NCBI GenBank assembly: GCA_018985225.1
Contig: JADGIF010000325.1
Coordinates: 1-10,929, forward strand
Source of the DNA: Amoeboradix gromovi
Lineage: Eukaryota > Sanchytriomycota > Sanchytriomycetes > Sanchytriales > Sanchytriaceae
Length of the DNA: 10,929 nt
Direction of reading: 5' to 3'
The number at the start of each line of letters is the position of its first letter. Position 1 is the stretch's first letter. Of this stretch, positions 1 to 7,126 are shown piece after piece. A program made the position numbers and the translations under genes. Below the pieces are notes generated by a model. The model was not told where the DNA came from. It did no database searches and saw only the letters and a list, made by a program, of their open reading frames with translations.

Positions 1-479
1 CAAACAATTTGTCTTCGTTTCTCAGGTCTTAATTTATAATAATAATGAATTAACATTGACATGACATTGTTACTTCCCTTCTTACCTTGACCTTCATTAT
101 AAATATAATTCAGTTGAATATTCCTTTTTTCGTCCAATATTCCAAAAACACATACATTTAACAACGACATGAAGTAAAAGGAAGCAGGTTGATTAGCAAG
201 ATGAGGTAACCATAGATTCTGAGTATAGTCAAATGAAAGATGTGTAACTTCTTCTTGTCTGGAGTCTACATGATACTCTTCTCTGGTGTGTCTTGCTTCT
301 TTCAAATGAGTTGTGAGTATTTGATTTAACTCACTCAATGTCATTTCATCTACGCATTGAGTGATTTTCAATTTGAGTTGCGTACATTCATCACAGATAT
401 CAGACTTTGGTGTTTGGATTTTGATAGGTTGTAGGTCAAAGAGTCGATTAAACTTGAATAGCTTATACTCGCTTGATTG
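1..479 (-). pseudogene. DDE-type transposase core fragment, continues past left edge
   Basis: An open frame of about 159 codons reads from 479 to the window edge without a stop. It contains TPKSDICDEC (a Cys-x2-Cys knuckle), then HLSFDYTQNLWLPHL, FYFMSLLNVCVFGILDEK and NEGQGKKGSNNVMSML. From memory, this order matches a eukaryotic transposase family whose core reads 'SFD-Q-PxxPxQPGxxYF ... GI-DE ... KGxN ... DNCxGQNKN'. The Asp of SFDY would be the first catalytic acidic residue; the DNC motif would lie to the left of the window. A TAA sits in frame just upstream (around 494-496), so this piece is entered only by a frame change or splice from the segment at 468-676. With the other pieces it looks like one damaged element. 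Family assignment is by recall, without a search. Confidence 0.6.
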
Positions 480-676
480 TCTGAAAGATACAAGTTATAA
501 ATTGCTTGAATTGTATAGTGAGATGGTATGGCTGTGTATGCACTAGTATCTGTTACTAATTGTGTTATGAACTCAACAAGGTTGCTGAGTATCTGTCCGA
601 TGAGGGAACTGTTGAGACCCTGTCCGGTCAGGATTACACAGTCCCCTGCTAATATAGTTGTGGACCTGGAGTTCAA
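468..676 (-). pseudogene. middle segment of the same transposase, different frame
   Basis: This frame reads LVEFITQLVTDTSAY and PSHYTIQAIYNLYLSD, which fits the helical linker that usually precedes the Cys-x2-Cys knuckle and DDE core in this family. Near 478 the reading must move by one base to join the downstream frame, which begins SSEYKLFKFNRLFDL. A one-base deletion is the simplest explanation. The only GT-AG pair that would also restore the frame is 11 nt, which is implausible as an intron. Its upstream end (677-823) does not read convincingly in any frame. I treat it as a decayed part of the element spanning 1-1234. Confidence 0.4.
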
Positions 677-758
677 TCAGATAAATTCCTCATAGGTCAC
701 AGGAGACCTAGGAGACGAGTAAGATGCGATCACTGGTAAGCACCGTGATCGTGGAAAA

Positions 759-797
759 CTATAAATAGGAACAATTCCTTTAGTAAAAAAAACTTAC
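759..797 (-). other. possible 39-nt intron in the transposase remnant
   Basis: On the minus strand this stretch begins GTAAGT, has TACTAA about 12 nt in (close to the yeast-type branch site) and ends TTTATAG. These are textbook intron marks at a length that fits a short-intron genome. However, I could not find a pair of flanking frames that makes a convincing transposase peptide, because the upstream frame already ends at 824. It may be an old intron in a gene that has since been frameshifted, or chance. Confidence 0.25.
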
Positions 798-823
798 GAC
801 TTCAAACTCTACTTCGCCTCGAG

Positions 824-1234
824 TTAGCGAAATAGCAATAGATCCGAGTGAGGATCCGAACAGGACTTCTCGTCCAGTAGTTGGATTACTCTGATTCTCT
901 CTTCTAGCGCAGTAGACAACTGTTTTGGTACACGTTTGTTTTTTTGCTCACTTGTCCAACTTGAATAATTGATTCTAAATTTTGTTAGTTCAACATCCTT
1001 CCCTTGTAAACATTTCTTCTGACAACATCCAAGGCGAGTGGATTCATTTACCCAACTTTCTACAATTTCCGTCTGATCTTCGTCGGATTCTGAATGATTA
1101 ATAGACGACGTCATATTTTGAAACGTTTCTACGCTAGGAGATACGAAATAGCTTTCCTGTGTATTAAATGGGTTCTGATTTGACAGTAGATGAGTCAACA
1201 TCCAATCACCCCCTTTTGTTTTGAGAGGAGTCAT
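824..1234 (-). pseudogene. N-terminal segment of the transposase
   Basis: An ATG-started frame of 136 codons. The first 65 or so residues are polar and acidic (NHSESDEDQTEIVESW). Then comes LGCCQKKCLQGKDVELTKFR, a Cys-rich block resembling the CCxKKCL...EL..R motif near the N-terminus of DNCxGQNK-type eukaryotic transposases, where a helix ending around EEKxxxLLxxL follows; here it is SWTSEQKNKRVPK. The frame stops at 824 before any catalytic domain, far short of a full transposase. Same strand and order as the segments to its left support one element, broken by at least two frame changes. An intact short gene of other function is less likely. Confidence 0.45.
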
Positions 1235-1548
1235 TTCTATTTTGATTAAAACTAAAATTTATGGTGATTTTTTATAGATTGAAAAGATATATGTTTTGAC
1301 ATTTGACAGAAATTAACAAATGACTCTGTATTTGTAGAATTTGATACATTAATAAAAAACGACTTGAGTTAAAATGATAACTTATTTATACCAGACTTGT
1401 TAATTCCAACTGGACTGATTGAGCGAATAATACCAACCGTATATTAAGATATATTCCGGGAAATTTTTATACATTTTATAACAGAAATTGAAATAAATAA
1501 AATAAATTGTTTTCTTTTTTCTTGTCTGTTTATAGAGTAATTTGTAAC
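1235..1548. other. AT-rich intergenic region between transposase remnant and ATPase gene
   Basis: About 310 nt with many short A and T runs and no reading frame or RNA gene that I can support. It should hold the 5' flank of both divergent genes. The only distinct element is the pyrimidine tract ending TTTATAG just before the ATPase ATG, listed separately. Confidence 0.5.
1508..1535 (+). promoter_or_regulatory. pyrimidine tract plus TTTATAG acceptor-like site before the ATPase start
   Basis: A T/C-dominated run ends TTTATAG, and the ATG at 1549 follows 13 nt later. This is what a 3' splice acceptor looks like, either for a 5'-UTR intron or for spliced-leader trans-splicing. I cannot identify the matching donor; GTATAT near 1440 is one candidate. 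In an AT-rich genome such a tract may also be chance. Confidence 0.3.
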
Positions 1549-3254
1549 ATGTCGTCGATTTCTGAAATTACTTTGAGTTTGAATAAAGCAAGTATCACTA
1601 AAACTAATAGTCATAGTCACATAATGGCACAGCTAGCCAATCTAAAAAAAGATGCCCATAAGACGAAGATGCAATCAATCATCAATAGAATTGACAAAGA
1701 TTGTTTTATTTCAAAACAAAATAGTGCTTCAGTTTTTCGATTGTTGCACGATATTGTAAGAGTCTTCGACCCTGAAATACCTCCAATGCATCGCAAGAGG
1801 TTATCTAGTATTTTATTGGGATCGAAGATGACTGGCAAGTCAACAATTGTAAGTAAATTAAAGGACGCTATTAAATCAGTGTATAGTAATGCAGTGTTGA
1901 TGTTATTAGATGCCAGTGATTTAGTAACAAGAAAGCAATATACTTTGATTCCTTCGATTTTAACAGAGATTAAAAAAACATTACCCGAATTAGATCTTAG
2001 TGATGTTAGTACTGATAATATGACGGAATTTTTATCTGGTGTTAGTGCCAAATTTCCTGGATTTAAATTGCTTTTGATTATTGATGAATATCAAGAGGTT
2101 TACATTAAAAAAGCAGATACATCAAGACATGGGGAATTGGGAAATGTTAAAGGATTGATTGTAGAACTAATGCACATATCAGAGAGTGTTGGTTGTATTG
2201 GCTGGCTCACTGGAAGTTCCCAAGTATTGCGGTCATTGTATTCAAAAGGGGAGCATCGTCTTTATCATGGAATTTATGGTGATTTGAACGGTAAAAAGTA
2301 TCGACTGTGTTACTGGCTTACACTTCAAACTATTGATGATATTATAGAATTGTTTAAAATAGTAAATGAAGATGATATTGATGAGTCTGAAGCAAATAAT
2401 CGATTTCTCAAATGTGGAGGTGCAATGGGTGATTTAATTTTGGAGAATGAGACATTCACAGATGCCATGGATACTTGGGGCCCATTTGTTTGGACTATTA
2501 TATCCGTGTTTTTCTCAAAATATCACAGCGAAGACTTCCCATGGAAGTTTCAGGAAATTAATTATTCTGAATTGAAAGCTATTATTGATACAGCAAATGA
2601 AAACACTGATAACTGGTCTAATAAACGATATGTGGATGAAATTCAAGTACTCTGTGATGATTATGTTATAGAAAACAGAGGAAAAGATACCTATTGTATT
2701 GGTCATCCAGGCTATGTTTTAAATTATATTGATCTGGTTGAGAAGTACGCAAGTAATTCAAGTTCTACAAAAAGATATTTGGATTTAAGAAAAGCTCTTG
2801 AATGCGACAACATTCATTTATTTCTAGAAACAATGATTAAGGGTGTACACGATATCCCAAGTGGTGTCAATTCCAAAATTCGTGAAAACGAATCATTTGA
2901 TCACTCCATTTTTCATTTGCTATTGTGGATTTGCCATCCCAAAGGTTCATCTTTTCATTCAGAGAGACAAACGGCATCTGGTAGATCTGATTCATTTTAT
3001 TGCAACAGATTTAGACATGGAATTGAGTTTAAAGGACCCAAAATCCAGACACACTAACTGACGCAATGGCTCAAGTAAAGCGAGCTGGTTATTCTTGGAC
3101 AAGTGAAGAAAATAACAAACCAATGTTTTGGTATGCCATCAAATTTGATAAGCATAAAGCAAAATATGAGTTTAGCGTAAATGGAGATGATGAAGCACAA
3201 AAAACTGAATTATGGACTACAATATCTTCTAAAACTTCAGTTGAGTTGACATAA
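1549..3254 (+). pseudogene. Crinkler/RHS-like P-loop ATPase with PD-(D/E)XK nuclease tail, frame-broken
   Basis: The first ATG is at 1549; an upstream TTG in frame is not a plausible eukaryotic start. The frame runs 502 codons to a TAA at 3055. Residues 91-99 (GSKMTGKST) are a Walker A loop and 174-180 (LLLIIDE) a Walker B strand. TGSS at 221-224 is in the sensor position, followed by YHGIYGDLNGKKY, a pattern I associate with Crinkler/RHS-type NTPases. Residues 360-390 look like a winged helix. From about 445 a nuclease fold starts: FDHSIFHLLLWI, then SERQTASGRSD, with the Asp of GRSD the likely first metal ligand. After this the domain is split: frames 1 and 2 each offer a Glu/Lys strand near 3020-3035, while the expected last helix, DAMAQVKRAGYSW, and the strand FWYAIKFDKHKAKYEF lie in frame 3, ending at 3254. 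At least one and probably two or more indels break it. No clear Crinkler N-terminal header is visible. Assembly error is the main alternative to a true pseudogene. Confidence 0.65.
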
Positions 3255-3258
3255 TAAA
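3253..3258 (+). terminator. AATAAA overlapping the ATPase-nuclease stop codon
   Basis: The frame-3 stop TAA at 3252-3254 overlaps AATAAA, the usual polyadenylation hexamer. It would end the transcript almost directly after the stop. The flippase gene shows the same arrangement. Confidence 0.45.
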
Positions 3259-3560
3259 TTGTTTTAATTTATATTAATATAGCCATGGTGAGGTATAAGT
3301 ACGAAAAAAATAAATTTCAGTTAAGATTTAGTCAATTTTTATATTCAACTACTTAATTAAGATATTTTATTGATCAGGTATACTGGTTTAATTTTTACAT
3401 TTGATAAAACATTTAGTGTCTAAATGTTCTTCTAATAAAAACAATTCAAGATGTGATGTTGCAATTGTGGTGGTTTAATGTATTAAGACATCAAGTCGAG
3501 TACTTGGAAAAGAAAAGAATGCACAGGAAACAAATAAATGTAATCATGACAGTATTGTTA
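3255..3560. other. AT-rich intergenic region, nothing recognised
   Basis: Downstream of the ATPase-nuclease gene. Stops are frequent in all frames, and I see no RNA gene, repeat or transposon end. Confidence 0.5.
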
Positions 3561-3850
3561 TGATGACAGGAATACAAGAGAGGTATATGGTACAGTGTTT
3601 TGCAGGTTACAAAAGTTCATTAAAGTCGGATGGGGGGGTGCGAGAGAGCTATGCAGACAAGGATATATGCTAGTGCTATATGCAAGGAATACCAGCAAGA
3701 AGTATATGCCTTGGCATGGGGACTCGCTGTGCGGTGGGTGAAGATTTTGCGAGAGGGCAAAGTGAAGCGGGGGCTGGCGGTGCGAAGCATGGTGTAGTGC
3801 TCGATGGCATTTGTACCTTGAAGTTGATGGACATTGGTACAATTAATTAA
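3561..3850. other. G-skewed, GC-richer patch of unknown origin
   Basis: This stretch has far more G than C on the plus strand, with runs such as GGATGGGGGGGTGCGAG near 3629 and GTGAAGCGGGGGCTGGCGG near 3762, and is clearly richer in GC than its flanks. One plus frame stays open for roughly 60 codons (3671-3850) but the peptide is Gly/Ala-rich and unlike any family I know. Long minus-strand frames of 79 and 94 codons arise simply because that strand is purine-poor. It could be a foreign insert, a repeat fragment or a structured RNA; the sequence alone does not decide. Confidence 0.4.
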
Positions 3851-3880
3851 CGTATCCATTTTGTCACCCTTGTGTTACGC

Positions 3881-4762
3881 ATGATTCTTTTGTTGCTACT
3901 ATCGATTGCAAATCTAAATGATGGTGAATGCTTTTCCGCGTTGAAAGAATGCTGCAGACATAATACGGCTAATTTATCTAGCTGTAAAGGTCTGGTATCT
4001 AATATTTTGAATAACAGTATTAGCAAATGTCCTGACGCTGAACCCGGAACACCTCTCTATGACATGTTTTGTAAATATTTAGCAACTGCTGTTAAAAGGT
4101 ATTCCTCGTCGCAAGTAAAACTTTTCTTGGAGCAACATGCAACAGCCTCAACTGTTATCGAGCTGCTTGCTGGTACGCATAATCACTTCTCAAAACCACA
4201 ATATCTGGCTGATATTTGGCCATATTTTTATTTAATACAAGAGGATAAAATTCTAGATGGCTACTCTTTTGATGGAGAAACAGTTTATAGACTATATTTG
4301 GACACCCATGTGGAAGAATCCTTGATTTACTTTAAAAACGCAGACGCAAACAGTCATAGTTTTAAGTCATTAATATTGGCAAGATACTGTTCTGCCCCTA
4401 TAGACCATCCAAAGTACGGCAGAAAAGTTGCTGTCAGTTGCTCTGATCTGAAGAGTTGTCACAAAATATCAATTAATGACTGGATATATTTGTTCTCTAC
4501 CATAACCTTTAGAGAAGTGGATACTGAACTGCTGCAGATGGCCAGAGATCATGTTAAAATTGATGATCTGTACAAAAATGAAGCTACTTTTCATAAAACC
4601 CCAATGCTGTATAACAATTTATATTTAGTATTTAGGGATGCAGAGGTCGAAAAATTAGTAAGGCATCTAAAAGGGTGTAAAAGCGAGGAAGCTGCGGAGA
4701 CTAATGTGTTAGAGATGCAACACTCAAGTAGCCAGGCTGTATTCGCCGTCCTTGATACGTGA
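3881..4762 (+). CDS. putative secreted cysteine-rich protein, unknown family
   Basis: The ATG at 3881 gives 293 residues; a GTG nine bases upstream is not a credible eukaryotic start, and a TAA in frame lies at 3848. Residues 1-16 (MILLLLLSIANLNDGE) form a short signal peptide or membrane anchor. Six cysteines cluster early (17, 24, 25, 35, 50, 64), with four more later, ten in all, an even number compatible with disulphides. Two N-glycosylation sequons, NNS (44) and NLS (31), lie in the same part. The rest is mixed helical sequence with no repeat or catalytic motif that I recognise. No second membrane segment or GPI-type hydrophobic tail is seen. The spacing of the early cysteines is loosely like small helical disulphide domains such as saposins, but the match is weak. 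Its stop is 21 nt from the IFT56 stop on the other strand, so the two transcripts must overlap at their 3' ends. Probably real: one long intronless frame with a sensible start. Function unknown. Confidence 0.7.
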   Translation: MILLLLLSIANLNDGECFSALKECCRHNTANLSSCKGLVSNILNNSISKCPDAEPGTPLYDMFCKYLATAVKRYSSSQVKLFLEQHATASTVIELLAGTHNHFSKPQYLADIWPYFYLIQEDKILDGYSFDGETVYRLYLDTHVEESLIYFKNADANSHSFKSLILARYCSAPIDHPKYGRKVAVSCSDLKSCHKISINDWIYLFSTITFREVDTELLQMARDHVKIDDLYKNEATFHKTPMLYNNLYLVFRDAEVEKLVRHLKGCKSEEAAETNVLEMQHSSSQAVFAVLDT

Positions 4763-4783
4763 GATTGATATAGCATATTTTGT

Positions 4784-6401
4784 TTACTTAGCTATAATGT
4801 ATGTATTAATCAACTGTACAACTTCAAGCGCATCAGTGCTGTTGTGCTGCTGTATTAATGCCATTCCATCTTTCAATTGGTGTAAAACTAATAAATTGCT
4901 ATTGTCTTGTATATGCATCTTTAACATTCCACAGATTGCACCTCTCTTACCATTCCAATTATCAGGATGAGGATCTACATTATACAGTATGTCAAACGCT
5001 TTCAAAGAATAATAAAATTGTCCAGTTTTGTAGCATTCATTTGCAATTAGATTCAAAAGATTAAAGCTTGAATTTGTTGTTTCCATTCGCACATACATCT
5101 CCCAAACATTTTCTGCATTGTTAGTGTGGATTACTGAGTTAATTAAAATTACAGGACTTGACAAGGCAATATAAGAATATCCAGGAATTCCTAATTTCCT
5201 GGCTTCTAATCGACTCCAAATGCTCAATTGCCTCTGCGTATTTGTTTAATTTTACCTTGATTTGTCCTGAATTGAAATGGTGAGCATCGTTGTTTATTAG
5301 ATATGTTTTTATTGATTCTAGATATATCTCGCACTCCTCATAGTTGGATTGCAGCATTAAGCAACTTGCCATGCACTGTCTACCAAGTATTGTGTTTTGC
5401 TCGCTCTCCAAAGTACCGATGCCTTGAAACAATAGAATAGCACTGTTAACAGCAGCTGAGTCTTTATGTTCTTGACCATACTCTGCCAAACACACTGCTT
5501 TCACTAGTGATTCCTCCATAAGAGCTGGTTGAATTTTATCTGCAATCTCTTTTGCGTTTTTTAATTCTTTTTTCTTCAAATGATAAAGCACGATATTACA
5601 AGCAGCCTCTGGTAGAACTTTAATACAGTCGTGCCACACCTTAATGCATTGATCATCATTCGTAAACAGCGCCATATTATGCTGCAATACCTTGTTGAAC
5701 CCGTTGGGATAGACATTGAGTAGCTCACTGATTTCAGCTTGTGCCTCTTTGATCTTGAATAGTTTATAAAAAACACAAGCACGCAAGTTACTCGCTATAA
5801 ATGAATTTTGCTGATTTATTAAGTATGTATCAATGACTGATAAGCAGCGATCATAATACTCCAGTTTATAGTAGCACATGGCTGCATAAAGATTAAGAAC
5901 ATCATAATTAGGATCATCTTGATGCATTTTTTTAAAGAACTTCAAGGATTCCTGATAGTGACCACGAACAAAGTTCATAGCAGCTAAGCAAAGCTGATCC
6001 AACGGGACATCTTCTAGTTTTGAATGATGAATCAAAACAGCGTCTTCATTGCCAATTCGCTGATAAAAATGAAGTTTTAATCTGTTTGATAACTTATTAA
6101 TTGGCAACTCCTCAATGTCCATCTTGATTTGAGAATAGTTACGCATCCAAAACTGGCATATACTGGCGTAAAGTTTAAGGTTCTCTTTAAGGATATATTG
6201 TGAATATTTTGAGCTATCCAAGTAGGATAGTTCTTTGTAGATTTTGTAAGCATCCTCATAATCTCCGAGTTCGAAATTACAGAAAGCGATCCATAGATCT
6301 CTAATAAATGTCTTTTCTTTTTCATTGTTAAATTTTAGAATAGTTCGGGCTGCTGAATAGTCAGCCTTTTCTATGAAATCCATGAAGTTGTTGAGACTCA
6401 T
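4784..6401 (-). CDS. IFT56: intraflagellar transport protein 56 (TTC26/DYF-13)
   Basis: A TPR-repeat subunit of the IFT-B train, which carries cargo along the ciliary axoneme; the family is linked to ciliary import of motility proteins. Exon 1 is 6401-5153 and exon 2 is 5133-4784, giving 532 residues against roughly 550 in vertebrates. The N-terminus lacks the basic leader of vertebrate forms and starts directly in the first helix pair (DYSAARTILKF, LWIAFCNFELGDY). Family landmarks include LYAAMCYYKLEYYD, LGRQCMASCLMLQSNY in the C-terminal half, and in exon 2 NLIANECYKTGQFYYSLKAF followed by NWNGKRGAICG. The join falls between LVKS and IHTNNAENVWEMY and restores the family's spacing. The start is chosen because a TAA in frame lies upstream at about 6440 with no earlier ATG. 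It converges on the secreted-protein gene. I see no missing key residues, so the gene looks functional. Confidence 0.93.
5134..5152 (-). other. 19-nt spliceosomal intron in IFT56
   Basis: On the minus strand the segment is GTAATTTTAATTAACTCAG: GT at the 5' end, CAG at the 3' end, and TTAAC as a possible branch site in between. It interrupts a codon after its first base (phase 1). Unspliced, it would put a TAA in frame and shift the rest. Removing it joins the two halves of IFT56 with no gap against the vertebrate protein as I remember it: the number of residues between the conserved ARCYIM-like and WELY-like motifs comes out the same. A random indel would rarely do both. Confidence 0.82.
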
Positions 6402-6483
6402 TTTAATTAAAATGTTTGTTTCAGGCTCTGGGATTTCTTATAAAATATCAAAATGGGATCTAATTTGAAAAATGTCCCCAAAC

Positions 6484-6908
6484 CTAGGTCGTGTTAGTGC
6501 CATTGTATGCCAGCAAGTCTTTTTTCAATATGAAAAATGCACTGGCATCATCTCTTTCGAGATAGCTTGGCTGATTAGCACCTGGGCATATATTGCAATG
6601 TCCTAACCAACAATCGTTTTCATATTCTGTATTGATGTTTATAATCTCGCCTTGTTCACAAAAGGTAGCATTTGGATGTCATTCTTTAGTCTGTCATCTT
6701 CACAGTACATCACTTCTTATTCCTTATAAAATTTCATAATTTGTTGCCATGAAGATGTCGGATTCCTAATGTGGCTTCTAGGTGTTCCTCTTGTTTTATC
6801 ATTATGGGTCTCAAATGTTCGTAACTCCAAAAAATGATCTGCATACAGATAAGTAACCATTAGCGTAAGAGGTGCCCGCTTGTTGATGAGACATTTAAGA
6901 AACGACAA
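6484..6908 (-). pseudogene. decayed Cys-rich, probably transposon-derived ORF
   Basis: Two overlapping minus-strand frames carry protein-like sequence with no good start. The upstream one (about 6908-6639) reads RGTPRSHIRNPTSSWQQIMK, has a TAA at 6717, then continues EVMYCEDDRLKNDIQMLPF. The second (6678-6484) reads FCEQGEIININ, then NDCWLGHCNICPGANQ, then FFILKKDLLAYNG before a TAG. The Cys cluster DCWLGHCNIC resembles a 'lxCxx...CxxGxCxxC' knuckle that I recall from transposon-like proteins of aphids and cnidarians. One nonsense codon and one frame change mark it as a relic. It may be unrelated to the transposase at the left edge. An unannotated short-intron gene is the alternative. Confidence 0.35.
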
Positions 6909-7119
6909 TACTAGAATTTACTTAAAGAAAATGTTATATATCTTGGACATGGTCCATTTATTATGGAAAGACGCTGCACTCTTTGGCGCCAAAGCATCAG
7001 GAATTGGGTTACAAATTAGCTTTTTACGAACTACCGAAACTCAAGAGCAAACCACATCTTCAAGTTCATGTTAAATAAAAATCCGAAGCTTCTGTAAGAA
7101 TAATAAATACAGATAGAAG

Positions 7120-7125
7120 TTTATT
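7120..7125 (-). terminator. AATAAA directly after the flippase stop
   Basis: Minus strand: the stop TGA (7129-7127) is followed within two bases by AATAAA. This would give a very short 3' UTR, as with the ATPase-nuclease gene. Confidence 0.5.
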
Positions 7126-7126
7126 A

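Larger units (their letters stand above)
6402..7126. other. intergenic region between IFT56 and the flippase gene
   Basis: Apart from the relic at 6484-6908, I find no gene here. IFT56 transcription must begin in this stretch, and flippase transcription ends in it. A plus-strand frame at 6880-7074 encodes 64 residues without features and is not supported. Confidence 0.5.

Noticed and set aside
485-495. 11-nt GT-AG segment (GTATCTTTCAG) that would join two transposase frames
   Set aside because: It is shorter than any intron I know to be accepted by a spliceosome; a one-base deletion in a decaying element is simpler.
1617-2051. 144-codon minus-strand ORF inside the ATPase gene
   Set aside because: The plus strand encodes Walker A and B motifs here; the minus frame is a shadow.
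3037-3043. CCCAAAA slippery heptamer in frame 2, suggesting programmed -1 frameshifting in the nuclease domain
   Set aside because: A -1 slip there enters frame 1, which stops at 3055, not frame 3 where the rest of the domain lies.
3558-3859. Two minus-strand ORFs of 94 and 79 codons
   Set aside because: They lie opposite a purine-rich strand that lacks stop complements; composition explains their length, and the Pro/Ser/His-rich peptides resemble no family.
6880-7074. 64-codon plus-strand ORF between the relic and the flippase end
   Set aside because: No recognisable motif, and the opposite strand carries the more protein-like sequence.
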